Shown: positions 1 to 12,592, counted from the first letter of the stretch. The stretch: DNA of 64,000 nucleotides from Xylocopa sonorina (GCF_050948175.1 NW_027490097.1:744001-808000); one strand, 5' to 3'. Notes: a model not told the origin generated them from the sequence alone. Translations and numbers: made by a program.

Positions 1-174
1 CAGATGTCTACGTGTCGTAGCAATAGGTTTCTAATGCTTCTTAAAACGCGATATCGCATCTCATTTCTATGTTTCATGGTAAGATATAATATGATTTGCG
101 AAGTGTCATGTATTCCTCGTCTACACTTCAAATGAATGTAAATGCGACACTTCCTAGCAAGGAAATAGCGTTTG
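1..174. repeat. Reference satellite monomer (type A)
   Basis: This unit serves as the phase reference. Landmarks by unit position: CTACG-TAT-CGTAG inverted repeat near 9-21 (this copy has TGT in the spacer), the GCGATATCGC perfect palindrome at about 48-57, an A/T-rich AGATATAATATGA stretch at about 82-94, and the TTCCT-NGCN-AGGAA dyad at about 151-164, followed by AAATAGCG. A consensus-type unit has 9 CpG dinucleotides. The unit has no promoter-like or coding features that I can support. The choice of first base is arbitrary because the array is circularly permutable. Confidence 0.9.
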
Positions 175-870
175 CAGATGTCAACGTATCGTAGCAATAG
201 ATTTCTAATGCTTCTTAAGACGCGATATAGCATCTCATTTCTATGTTTCATGGTAAGATATAATATGATTTGCGAAGTGTTATGTATTCCTCGTCTACAC
301 TTCAAAGGAATGTGAATGCGACACTTCCTCGCTAGGAAATAGCGTTTGCAGATGTCTACGTATCGTAGCAATAGATTTCTAACGCTTCTTAAAACGCGAT
401 ATCGCAACTCATTTCTATGTTTCATGGTAAGATATAATATGATTTGCGAAGTGTCATGTATTCCTCGTCTACACTTCAAATGAATGTAAATGCGACTCTT
501 CCTTGCGAGGAAATAGCGCTTGCAGATGTCTACGTATCGTAGCAATAGAGTTCTTATGATTCTTAAAACGCGATATCGCATCTCATTTCTATGTTTCATG
601 GTAAGATATAATATGATTTGCGAAGTGTTATGTATTCCTCGTCTACACTTCAAATGAATGTGAATGCGACATTTCCTCGCTAGGAAATAGCGTTTGCAGA
701 TGTCTACGTATCGTAGCAACAGATTTCTAATGCTTCTTAAAACGCGATATCGCATCTCATTTCTATGTTTCATGGTAAGATATAACATGATTTGCGAAGT
801 GTCATGTATTCCTCGTCTACACTTCAAATGAAAGTAAATGCGGCACTTCCTTGCTAGGAAATAGCGTCTG

Positions 871-1044
871 CAGATGTCTATGTATCGTAGCAATAGTATT
901 CAAATGCTTCTTAAAACGAGATATAGCATCTCATATCTATCTATCATGATAAGATATAATATTCATTGCGAAGTCTTATGCATTCCTCGTCTACGATTCA
1001 AATGAATGTAAATGCGACACTTCCTTGCAAGGAAATAGCGTTTG
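871..1044. repeat. Type B monomer (example)
   Basis: Type B differs from type A at about 11 linked positions between unit positions 32 and 126: GTTCAAATGC for GTTCTAATGC, ACGAGATATAGC for ACGCGATATCGC, CATATCTATG, CATGATAAG, AATATTCATTGCG, ATGCATTCC and TACGATTCAA. The rest of the unit is shared. The GCGATATCGC palindrome is lost, but a GAGAT...ATCTC inverted repeat appears in its place. On the minus strand the changes create two TGA codons in the frame that is open in type A. Other B units start at 2437, 4177, 4699, 5221, 6091, 7135, 8875, 10441 and 10963, so spacing varies between 3 and 10 units. Confidence 0.85.
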
Positions 1045-1218
1045 CAGATGTCTACGTATCGTAGCAATAGAGTTCTTATGATTCTTAAAACGCGATATCG
1101 CATCTCATTTCCATGATTCATGGTAAGATATAATATGATTTGCGAAGTGATATGTATTCCTCGTCTACACTTCAAATGATTGTAAATTTGTCACTTCCTT
1201 GCTAGGAAGTAGCGTCTG
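1045..1218. repeat. Type C monomer (example)
   Basis: This unit carries linked changes late in the unit: AATGATTG for AATGAATG, TTTGTCACTT for TGCGACACTT, and GGAAGTAGCG for GGAAATAGCG. Similar units lie near 6,400, 7,620, 13,710, 16,320, 20,490, 23,800, 26,235 and 28,150. I saw none to the right of that. The GTCACTT change puts a TGA into the reverse frame that is open in type A units. Several C copies are explained by larger block duplications rather than independent mutation. Confidence 0.75.
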
Positions 1219-1776
1219 CAGATGTCTAGGTATCGTAGCAAAAGATTTCTAATGCTTCTTAAAATGCGATATCGCATCTCATTTCTATGTTTCATGGTAA
1301 GATATAATATGATTTGCGAAGTGTTATGTATTCCTCGTCTACACTTCAAGTGAATGTAAATGCGACACTTCCATGCAAGGAAATAGCGTTTGCAGATGTC
1401 TACGTATCGTAGCAATGGAGATCTTATGATACTTAAAACGCGATATCGCATCTCATTTCCATGGTTCATGGTAAGATATAATATGATTTGCGAAGTGTTA
1501 TGTATTCCTCGTCTACACTTCAAATGAATGTAAATGCGACACTTCCTAGCAGGGAAATAGCGTTTGCAGATGTCTACGTATCGTAGCAATAGATTTCTAA
1601 TGCTTCTTAAGACGCGATATCGCATCTCATTTCTATGTTTCATGGTAAGATATAATATGATTTGCGAAGTGTTATGTATTCCTCGTCTACACGTCAAAGG
1701 AATGTGAATGCGACACTTCCTCGCTAGGAAATAGCGTTTGCAGATGTCTACGTATCGTAACAATAGATTTCTAATG

Positions 1777-4700
1777 CTTCTTAAAACGCGATATCGCATC
1801 TCATTTCTATGTTTCATGGTAAGATATAATATGATTTGCGAAGTGTCATGTATTCCTCGTCTACACTTCAAATGAATGTAAATGCGACACTTCCTTGCAA
1901 GGAAATAGCGTTTGCAGTTGTGTACGTATCGTAGCAATAGAGTTCTTATGATACTTAAAACGCGATATCGCATCTCATTTCTATGTTTCATGGTAAGATA
2001 TAATATGATTTGCGAAGTGTCATGTATTCCTCGTCTACGCTTCAAATAAATGTAAATGCGACACTTCCTAGCAGAGAAATAGCGTTTGCAGATGTCTACG
2101 TATCGTAGCAATAGATTTCTAATGCTTCTTAAGACGCGATATCGCATCTCATTTCTATGTTTCATGGTAAGATATAATATGAATTGCGAAGTGTTATGTA
2201 TTCCTCGTCTACACGTCAAAGGAATGTGAATGCGACACTTCCTCGCTAGGAAATAGCGTTTGCAGATGTCTACGTATCGTAACAATAGATTTCTAATGCT
2301 TCTTAAAACGCGATATCGCATCTCATTTCTATGTTTCATGGTAAGATATAATATGATTTGCGAAGTGTCATGTATTCCTCGTCTGCACTTCAAATGAATG
2401 TAAATGCGACACTTCCTTGCTAGGAAATAGCGTCTGCAGATGTCTAGGTATCGTAGCAATAGAGTTCAAATGCTTCATAAAACGAGATATTGCATCGCAT
2501 ATCTATGTTTCATGATATGATATAATATTCATTGCGAAGTGTTATGTATTCCTCGTCTACACTTCAAATGAATGTAAATGCGACACTTCCTTGCAAAGAA
2601 ATAGCGTTTGCAGATGTCTACGTATCGTAGCAATAGATTTCTAATGCTTCTTAAAACGCGATATCGCATCTCATTTCTATGTTTCATGGTAAGATATAAT
2701 ATGATTTGCGAAGTGTCATGTATTCCTCGTCTACACTTCAAATGAATGTAAATGCGACACTTCCTTGCGAGGAAATAGCGTCTGCAGATGTCTACGTATC
2801 GTAGCAATAGATTTCTAATGCTCCTTAAAACGCGATATCGCATCTCATTTCTATGTTTCATGGTAAGATATAATACGATTTGCGAAGTGTTATGTATTCC
2901 TCGTCTACACTTCAAAGGAATGTGAATGCGACACTTCCTCGCTAGAAAATAGCGCTTGCAGATGTCTACGTATCGTAGCAATAGAGTTCTTATGATTCTT
3001 AAAACGCGATATCGCATCTCATTTCTATGTTTCATGGTAAGATATAATATGATTTGCGAAGTGTTATGTTTTCCTCGTCTACACTTCAAATGAATGTGAA
3101 TGCGACATTTCCTCGCTATCAAATAGCGTTTGCAGATGTCTACGTGTCGTAGCAATAGGTTTCTAATGCTTCTTAAAACGCGATATCGCATCTCATTTCT
3201 ATGTTTCATGGTAAGATATAATATGATTTGCGAAGTGTCATGTATTCCTCGTCTACACTTCAAATGAATGTAAATGCGACACTTCCTAGCAAGGAAATAG
3301 CGTTTGCAGATGTCAACGTATCGTAGCAATAGATTTCTAATGCTTCTTAAGACGCGATATAGCATCTCATTTCTATGTTTCATGGTAAGATATAATATGA
3401 TTTGCGAAGTGTTATGTATTCCTCGTCTACACTTCAAAGGAATGTGAATGCGACACTTCCTCGCTAGGAAGTAGCGTTTGCAGATGTCTACGTATCGTAG
3501 CAATAGATTTCTAACGCTTCTTAAAACGCGATATCGCAACTCATTTCTATGTTTCATGGTAAGATATAATATGATTTGCGAAGTGTCATGTATTCCTCGT
3601 CTACACTTCAAATGAATGTAAATGCGACTCTTCCTTGCGAGGAAATAGCGCTTGCAGATGTCTACGTATCGTAGCAATAGAGTTCTTATGATTCTTAAAA
3701 CGCGATATCGCATCTCATTTCTATGTTTCATGGTAAGATATAATATGATTTGCGAAGTGTTATGTATTCCTCGTCTACACTTCAAATGAATGTGAATGCG
3801 ACATTTCCTCGCTAGGAAATAGCGTTTGCAGATGTCTACGTATCGTAGCAACAGATTTCTAATGCTTCTTAAAACACGATATCGCATCTCATTTCTATGT
3901 TTCATGGTAAGATATAATATGGTTTGCGAAGTGTTATGTATTCCTCGTCTACACTTCAAATGAATGTGAATGCGACATTTCCTCGCTAGGAAATAGCGTT
4001 TACAGATGTCTACGTATCGTAGCAATAGTGTTCTTATGATTCTTAAAACGCGATATCGCATCACATTTCTATGTTTTGTAGTAAGATATAATATGATTTG
4101 CGAAGTGTTATGTATTCCTCGTCTACACTTCAAATGAATGTGAATACGACACTTCCTCGCTAGGAAATAGAGCTTGCAGATATCTACGTATCGAAGAAAT
4201 AGAGTTCAAATGCTTCTTAAAACGAGATATTGCATCTCATATCTATGTTTCATGGTAAGATATAATATTCATTGCGAAGTGTTATGCATTCCTCGTATAC
4301 GATACAAATGAATGTAGATGAGACACTTCCTTGCAAGGAAATAGCGTTTGCAGTTGTCTACGTATCGTAGCAATAGTGTTCTTATGATTCTTAAAACGCG
4401 ATATCGCATCTCATTTCTATGTTTTATGGTAAGATATAATATGATTTGCGAAGTGTTATGTATTCCTCGTCTACACTTCAAATGAATGTAAATGCGACAC
4501 TTCCTTGCTAGGAAATAGCGTCTGGAGATGTCTAGGTATCGTAGCGATAGAGTTCTAATGCTTCTTAACACGCGATATCGCAACTCATTTCTATGTTTCA
4601 TGGTAAGATATAACATGATTTGCGAAGTGTCATGTATTCCTCGTCTACACTTCAAATGAATGTAAATGCGGCACTTCCTTGCTAGGAAATATTGTCTGCA

Positions 4701-4975
4701 GATGTCTATGTATCGTAGCAATAGAGTTCAAATGCTTCTTAAAGCGAGATATAGCATCTCATATCTATCTTTCATGATAAGATATAATATTCATTGCGAA
4801 GTCTTATGCATTCCTCGTCTACGATTCAAATGAATGTAAATGCGCAACTTCCTTGCAAGGAAATAGCGTTTGCAGATGTCTACGTATCGTAGCAATCGAG
4901 TTCATATGATTCTTAAAACGCGATGTCGCATCTCATTTCTATGTTTCATGGTAAGATATAATATGATTTGCGAAG
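1777..4975. repeat. 36/37-unit duplication, left copy
   Basis: This block matches 8,215-11,239. From about 1,777 to 2,700 the offset is 6438 bp (37 units), and from 2,875 to about 4,975 it is 6264 bp (36 units). One whole monomer, 2,701-2,874, is present here and missing from the other copy. Private markers shared by both copies include GCAGTTGTGTACG near 1,915/8,353, TTGCAAAGAAATAG near 2,591/9,029 and TACGTGTCGTAGCAATAGG near 3,141/9,405. Left of 1,777 and right of 4,975 the two copies diverge at many positions. Confidence 0.7.
3133..3912. repeat. 18-unit duplication partner of 1-780
   Basis: This stretch matches 1-780 at an offset of 3132 bp (18 units), including the ACGTGTCGTAGCAATAGG variant at its start. 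By eye only scattered differences appear, for example AAGTAG for AAATAG near 3,470 and AAACACG for AAACGCG near 3,876. The match ends where 781 reads TATAACATGATTTG and 3,913 reads TATAATATGGTTTG. The left end of the first copy lies outside the window. A related start also occurs near 9,397 and 21,400. Confidence 0.65.
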
Positions 4976-5500
4976 TGTTATGTATTCCTTGTCTACACTT
5001 CAAATGAATGTAAATGCGACACTTCCTTGCTAGGAAATAGCGTCTGGAGATGTCTAGGTATCGTAGCGATAGAGTTCTAATGCTTCTTAACACGCGATAT
5101 CGCAACTCATTTCTATGTTTCATGGTAAGATATAACATGATTTGCGAAGTGTCATGTATTCCTCGTCTACACTTCAAATGAATGTAAATGCGGCACTTCC
5201 TTGCTAGGAAATATTGTCTGCAGATGTCTATGTATCGTAGCAATAGAGTTCAAATGCTTCTTAAAGCGAGATATAGCATCTCATATCTATCTTTCATGAT
5301 AAGATATAATATTCATTGCGAAGTCTTATGCATTCCTCGTCTACGATTCAAATGAATGTAAATGCGCAACTTCCTTGCAAGGAAATAGCGTTTGCAGATG
5401 TCTACGTATCGTAGCAATCGAGTTCATATGATTCTTAAAACGCGATGTCGCATCTCATTTCTATGTTTCATGGTAAGATATAATATGATTTGCGAAGTGT
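4434..5500. repeat. 522-bp (3-unit) direct tandem duplication
   Basis: About 4,456-4,977 and 4,978-5,499 are adjacent copies of the same three units, including one type B unit in each (starts 4,699 and 5,221). Shared private markers are GCGTCTGGAGATG, AAATATTGTCTGC, AAAGCGAGATATAG, AATGCGCAACTTCC and AATCGAGTTCATATG. By eye I find a single mismatch (C at 4,468, T at 4,990). Such near identity against about 6% divergence between neighbouring units points to a recent unequal exchange. Confidence 0.85.
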
Positions 5501-7179
5501 CATGTATTCCTCGTCTACACTTCAAATGAATGTAAATGCGACACTTCCTTGCAAGGAAATAGCGTTTGCAGTTGTGTACGTATCGTAGCAATAGAGTTCT
5601 TATGATACTTAAAACGCGATATCGCATCTCATTTCTATGTTTCATGGTAAGATATAATATGATTTGCGAAGTGTCATGTATTCCTCGTCTACGCTTCAAA
5701 TAAATGTAAATGCGACACTTCCTAGCAGGGAAATAGCGTTTGCAGATGTCTACGTATCGTAGCAATAGATTTCTAATGCTTCTTAAGACGCGATATCGCA
5801 TCTCATTTCTATGTTTCATGGTAAGATATAATATGATTTGCGAAGTGTTATGTATTCCTCGTCTACACTTCAAATGAATGTGAATGCGACATTTCCTCGC
5901 TAGGAAATAGCGTTTACAGATGTCTACGTATCGTAGCAATAGTGTTCTTATGATTCTTAAAACGCGATATCGCATCTCATTTCTATGTTTTGTAGTAAGA
6001 TATAATATGATTTGCGAAGTGTTATGTATTCCTCGTCTACACTTCAAATGAATGTGAATACGACACTTCCTCGCTAGGAAATAGAGCTTGCAGATATCTA
6101 CGTATCGAAGCAATAGAGTTCAAATGCTTCTTAAAACGAGATATTGCATCTCATATCTATGTTTCATGGTAAGATATAATATTCATTGCGAAGTGTTATG
6201 CATTCCTCGTATACGATACAAATGAATGTAGATGAGACACTTCCTTGCTAGGAAATAGCGTCTGCAGATGTCTAGGTATCGTAGCAATAGATTTCTAATG
6301 CTTCTTAATACGCGATATCGCATCTCATTTCTATGTTTCATGGTAAGATATAATATGATTTGCTATGTGTTATGTATTCCTCGTCTACACTTCAAATGAT
6401 TGTAAATTTGTCACTTCCTTGCTAGGAAGTAGCGTCTGCAGATGTCTAGGTATCGTAGCAATAGATTTCTAATGCTTCTTAAAACGCGATATCGCATCTC
6501 ATTTCTATGTTTCATGGTAAGATATAATATGATTTGCGAAGTGTTATGTATTCCTCGTCTACATTTCAAGTGAATGCAAATGCGACACTTCCATGCAAGG
6601 AAATAGCGTTTGCAGATGTCTACGTATCGTAGCAATGGAGTTCTTATGATACTTAAAACGCGATATCGCATCTCATTTCTATGGTTCATGGTATGATATA
6701 ATATGATTTGCGAAGTATCATGTATTCCTCGTCTACACTTCAAAGGAATGTGAATGCGACACTTCCATGCAAGGAAATAGCGTTTGCAGATTTCTACGTA
6801 TCGTAGCAATAGTGTTCTTATGATTCTTAAAACGCGATATCGCATCTCATTTCTATGTTTCATGGTAAGATATAATATGATTTACGAAGTGTCATGTAAT
6901 CCTCGTCTACACTTCAAATGAATGTAAATGCGACACTTCTTCGCTAGGAAATAGCGCTTGCAGATGTCTACGTATCGTAGCAATAGAGTTCTTATGATTC
7001 TTAAAACGCGATATCGCATCTCATTTCTATGTTTCATGGTAAGATATAATATGATTTGCGAAGTGTTATGTATTCCTCGTATACGATTCAAATGAATGTA
7101 AATGCGACACTTCCTTGCAAGGAAATAGCGTTTGCAGGTGTCTACGTATCGTAGCAATGGAGTTCAAATGCTTCTTAAA

Positions 7180-8322
7180 ACGAGATATAGCATCTCATAT
7201 CTATCTTTCATGATAAGATATAATATTCATTGCGAAGTCTTATGCATTCCTCGTCTACGATTCAAATGAATGTAAATGCGACACTTCCTTGCAAGGAAAT
7301 AGCGTTTGCAGATGTCTACGTATCGTAGCAATAGAGTTCTTATGATTCTTAAAACGCGATATCGCATCTCATTTCTATGTTTTATGGTAAGATATAATAT
7401 GATTTGCGAAGTGTTATGTATTCCTCGTCTACACTTCAAATGAATGTAAATGCGACACTTCCTTGCTAGGAAATAGCGTCTGGAGATGTATAGGTATCGT
7501 AGCGATAGAGTTCTAATGCTTCTTAACACGCGATATCGCATCTCATTTCTATGTTTCATGGTAAGATATAATATGATTTGCTATGTGTTATGTATTCCTC
7601 GTCTACACTTCAAATGATTGTAAATTTGTCACTTCCTTGCTAGGAAGTAGCGTCTGCAGATGTCTAGGTATCGTAGCAATAGATTTCTAATGCTTCTTAA
7701 AACGCGATATCGCATCACATTTCTATGTTTCATGGTAAGATATAATATGATTTGCGAAGTGTTATGTATTCCTCGTCTACATTTCAAGTGAATGTAAATG
7801 CGACACTTCCATGCAAGGAAATAGCGTTTGCAGATGTCTACGTATCGTAGCAATGGAGCTCTTATGATACTTAAAACGCGATATCGCATCTCATTTCTAT
7901 GGTTCATGGTATGATATAATATGATTTGCGAAGTATCATGTATTCCTCGTCTACACTTCAAAGGAATGTGAATGCGACACTTCCATGCAAGGAAATAGCG
8001 TTTGCAGATGTCTACGTATCGTAGCAATAGTGTTCTTATGATTCTTAAAACGCGATATCGCATCTCATTTCTATGTTTCATGGTAAGATATAATATGATT
8101 TACGAAGTGTTATGTATTCCTCGTCTACACTTCAAATGAATGTAAATGCGACATTTCTTTGCTAGGAAATAGCGTCTGCAGATGACTAGGTATCGTAGCA
8201 ATAGATTTATAATGCTTCTTAAAACGCGATATCGCATCTCATTTCTATGTTTCATGGTAAGATATAATATGATTTGCGAAGTGTCATGTATTCCTCGTCT
8301 ACACTTCAAATGAATGTAAATG
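7180..8322. repeat. 35-unit dispersed duplication, left copy
   Basis: This block matches about 13,270-14,411 at an offset of 6090 bp (35 units), falling to 6089 after the 1-bp deletion near 14,121 in the right copy. Shared markers include GAGATGTATAGGTATCG near 7,492/13,582, the type C change near 7,620/13,710, ATGGAGCTCTTATGATAC near 7,853/13,943 and GATGACTAGG near 8,181/14,270. The right copy alone carries the deletion, so that deletion postdates the duplication. Confidence 0.7.
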
Positions 8323-11239
8323 CGACACTTCCTTGCAAGGAAATAGCGTTTGCAGTTGTGTACGTATCGTAGCAATAGAGTTCTTATGATACTTAAAACG
8401 CGATATCGCATCTCATTTCTATGTTTCATGGTAAGATATAATATGATTTGCGAAGTGTCATGTATTCCTCGTCTACGCTTCAAATAAATGTAAATGCGAC
8501 ACTTCCTAGCAGGGAAATAGCGTTTGCAGATGTCTACGTATCGTAGCAATAGATTTCTAATGCTTCTTAAGACGCGATATCGCATCTCATTTCTATGTTT
8601 CATGGTAAGATATAATATGATTTGCGAAGTGTTATGTATTCCTCGTCTACACGTCAAAGGAATGTGAATGCGACACTTCCTCGCTAGGAAATAGCGTTTG
8701 CAGATGTCTACGTATCGTAACAATAGATTTCTAATGCTTCTTAAAACGCGATATCGCATCTCATTTCTATGTTTCATGGTAAGATATAATATGATTTGCG
8801 AAGTGTCATGTATTCCTCGTCTGCACTTCAAATGAATGTAAATGCGACACTTCCTTGCTAGGAAATAGCGTCTGCAGATGTCTAGGTATCGTAGCAATAG
8901 AGTTCAAATGCTTCATAAAACGAGATATTGCATCTCATACCTATGTTTCATGATAAGATATAATATTCATTGCGAAGTGTTATGTATTCCTCGTCTACAC
9001 TTCAAATGAATGTAAATGCGACACTTCCTTGCAAAGAAATAGCGTTTGCAGATGTCTACGTATCGTAGCAATAGATTTCTAATGCTTCTTAAAACGCGAT
9101 ATCGCATCTCATTTCTATGTTTCATGGTAAGATATAATACGATTTGCGAAGTGTTATGTATTCCTCGTCTACACTTCAAAGGAATGTGAATGCGACACTT
9201 CCTCGCTAGAAAATAGCGCTTGCAGATGTCTACGTATCGTAGCAATAGAGTTCTTATGATTCTTAAAACGCGATATCGCATCTCATTTCTATGTTTCATG
9301 GTAAGATATAATATGATTTGCGAAGTGTTATGTTTTCCTCGTCTACACTTCAAATGAATGTGAATGCGACATTTCCTCGCTAGGAAATAGCGTTTGCAGA
9401 TGTCTACGTGTCGTAGCAATAGGTTTCTAATGCTTCTTAAAACGCGATATCGCATCTCATTTCTATGTTTCATGGTAAGATATTATATGATTTGCGAAGT
9501 GTCATGTATTCCTCGTCTACACTTCAAATGAATGAAAATGCGACACTTCCTAGCAAGGAAATAGCGTTTGCAGATGTCAACGTATCGTAGCAATAGATTT
9601 CTAATGCTTCTTAAGACGCGATATAGCATCTCATTTCTATGTTTCATGGTAAGATATAATATGATTTGCGAAGTGTTATGTATTCCTCGTCTACACTTCA
9701 AAGGAATGTGAATGCGACACTTCCTCGCTAGGAAATAGCGTTTGCAGATGTCTACGTATCGTAGCAATAGATTTCTAACGCTTCTTAAAACGCGATATCG
9801 CAACTCATTTCTATGTTTCATGGTAAGATATAATATGATTTGCGAAGTGTCATGTATTCCTCGTCTACACTTCAAATGAATGTAAATGCGACTCTTCCTT
9901 GCGAGGAAATAGCGCTTGCAGATGTCTACGTATCGCAGCAATAGAGTTCTTATGATTCTTAAAACGCGATATCGCATCTCATTTCTATGTTTCATGGTAA
10001 GATATAATATGATTTGCGAAGTGTTATGTATTCCTCGTCTACACTTCAAATGAATGTGAATGCGACATTTCCTCGCTAGGAAATAGCGTTTGCAGATGTC
10101 TACGTATCGTAGCAACAGATTTCTAATGCTTCTTAAAACGCGATATCGCATCTCATTTCTATGTTTCATGGTAAGATATAATATGGTTTGCGAAGTGTTA
10201 TGTATTCCTCGTCTACACTTCAAATGAATGTGAATGCGACATTTCCTCGCTAGGAAATAGCGTTTACAGATGTCTACGTATCGTAGCAATAGTGTTCTTA
10301 TGATTCTTAAAACGCGATATCGCATCTCATTTCTATGTTTTGTAGTAAGATATAATATGATTTGCGAAGTGTTATGTATTCCTCGTCTACACTTCAAATG
10401 AATGTGAATACGACACTTCCTCGCTAGGAAATAGAGCTTGCAGATATCTACGTATCGAAGCAATAGAGTTCAAATGCTTCTTAAAACGAGATATTGCATC
10501 TCATATCTATGTTTCATGGTAAGATATAATATTCATTGCGAAGTGTTATGCATTCCTCGTATACGATACAAATGAATGTAGATGAGACACTTCCTTGCAA
10601 GGAAATAGCGTTTGCAGTTGTCTACGTATCGTAGCAATAGTGTTCTTATGATTCTTAAAACGCGATATCGCATCTCATTTCTATGTTTTATGGTAAGATA
10701 TAATATGATTTGCGAAGTGTTATGTATTCCTCGTCTACACTTCAAATGAATGTAAATGCGACACTTCCCTGCTAGGAAATAGCGTCTGGAGATGTCTAGG
10801 TATCGTAGCGATAGAGTTCTAATGCTTCTTAACACGCGATATCGCAACTCATTTCTATGTTTCATGGTAAGATATAACATGATTTGCGAAGTGTCATGTA
10901 TTCCTCGTCTACACTTCAAATGAATGTAAATGCGGCACTTCCTTGCTAGGAAATATTGTCTGCAGATGTCTATGTATCGTAGCAATAGAGTTCAAATGCT
11001 TCTTAAAGCGAGATATAGCATCTCATATCTATCTTTCATGATAAGATATAATATTCATTGCGAAGTCTTATGCATTCCTCGTCTACGATTCAAATGAATG
11101 TAAATGCGCAACTTCCTTGCAAGGAAATAGCGTTTGCAGATGTCTACGTATCGTAGCAATCGAGTTCATATGATTCTTAAAACGCGATGTCGCATCTCAT
11201 TTCTATGTTTCATGGAAAGATATAATATGATTTGCGAAG
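8215..11239. repeat. 36/37-unit duplication, right copy
   Basis: This is the second copy of 1,777-4,975, shorter by exactly one 174-bp unit at about 9,139. Its right part is itself duplicated again 1392 bp further on. The copy ends near 11,239, where it reads GAAGTGATATG against GAAGTGTTATG in the left copy. Confidence 0.7.
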
Positions 11240-12455
11240 TGATATGTATTCCTCGACTACACTTCAAATGAATGTGAATGCGACACTTCCTCGCTAGGAA
11301 ATAGCGTTTGCAGATGTCTACGTATCGTAGCAATAGATTTCTAATGCTTCTTAAAACGCGATATCGCATCTCATTTCTATGTTTCATGGTAAGATATAAT
11401 ATGATTTGCGAAGTGTTATGTATTCCTCGTCTACACTTCAAATGAATGTGAATGCGACATTTCCTCGCTAGGAAATAGCGTTTGCAGATGTCTACGTATC
11501 GTAGCAACAGATTTCTAATGCTTCTTAAAACGCGATATCGCATCTCATTTCTATGTTTCATGGTAAGATATAATATGGTTTGCGAAGTGTTATGTATTCC
11601 TCGTCTACACTTCAAATGAATGTGAATGCGACATTTCCTCGCTAGGAAATAGCGTTTACAGATGTCTACGTATCGTAGCAATAGTGTTCTTATGATTCTT
11701 AAAACGCGATATCGCATCTCATTTCTATGTTTTGTAGTAAGATATAATATGATTTGCGAAGTGTTATGTATTCCTCGTCTACACTTCAAATGAATGTGAA
11801 TACGACACTTCCTCGCTAGGAAATAGAGCTTGCAGATATCTACGTATCGAAGCAATAGAGTTCAAATGCTTCTTAAAACGAGATATTGCATCTCATATCT
11901 ATGTTTCATGGTAAGATATAATATTCATTGCGAAGTGTTATGCATTCCTCGTATACGATACAAATGAATGTAGATGAGACACTTCCTTGCAAGGAAATAG
12001 CGTTTGCAGTTGTCTACGTATCGTAGCAATAGTGTTCTTATGATTCTTAAAACGCGATATCGCATCTCATTTCTATGTTTTATGGTAAGATATAATATGA
12101 TTTGCGAAGTGTTATGTATTCCTCGTCTACACTTCAAATGAATGTAAATGCGACACTTCCCTGCTAGGAAATAGCGTCTGGAGATGTCTAGGTATCGTAG
12201 CGATAGAGTTCTAATGCTTCTTAACACGCGATATCGCAACTCATTTCTATGTTTCATGGTAAGATATAACATGATTTGCGAAGTGTCATGTATTCCTCGT
12301 CTACACTTCAAATGAATGTAAATGCGGCACTTCCTTGCTAGGAAATATTGTCTGCAGATGTCTATGTATCGTAGCAATAGAGTTCAAATGCTTCTTAAAG
12401 CGAGATATAGCATCTCATATCTATCTTTCATGATAAGATATAATATTCATTGCGA
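9961..12455. repeat. 1392-bp (8-unit) offset duplication
   Basis: About 9,961-11,063 and 11,353-12,455 match at an offset of 1392 bp, with no mismatch noticed by eye. Shared markers are TTTTGTAGTAAG, the GAGCTTGCAGATATC variant with TATCGAAG, TTCCCTGCTAGG, CTGGAGATG and AAATATTGTC. The intervening 11,064-11,352 is ordinary type A sequence. The array therefore contains three related copies of this set, the third being 4,180-4,730 in the older duplication. Confidence 0.75.
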
Positions 12456-12592
12456 AGTGTTATGTATTCCTCGTCTACATTTCAAGTGAATGCAAATGCG
12501 ACACTTCCATGCAAGGAAATAGCATTTGCAGATGTCTACGTATCGTAGCAATGGAGTTCTTATGATACTTAAAACGCGATATCGCATCTCAT

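Noticed and set aside
81..95. TATA-like promoter in AGATATAATATGA
   Set aside because: The stretch occurs in nearly every unit and has no gene downstream. A/T-rich runs are expected at 36% G+C. Satellite transcription is possible but nothing in the sequence locates a start.
151..170. Rho-independent terminator in the TTCCTTGCAAGGAA palindrome
   Set aside because: The stem has almost no loop and no following T run, and it repeats every 174 bp. The context is eukaryotic satellite, not a bacterial operon.
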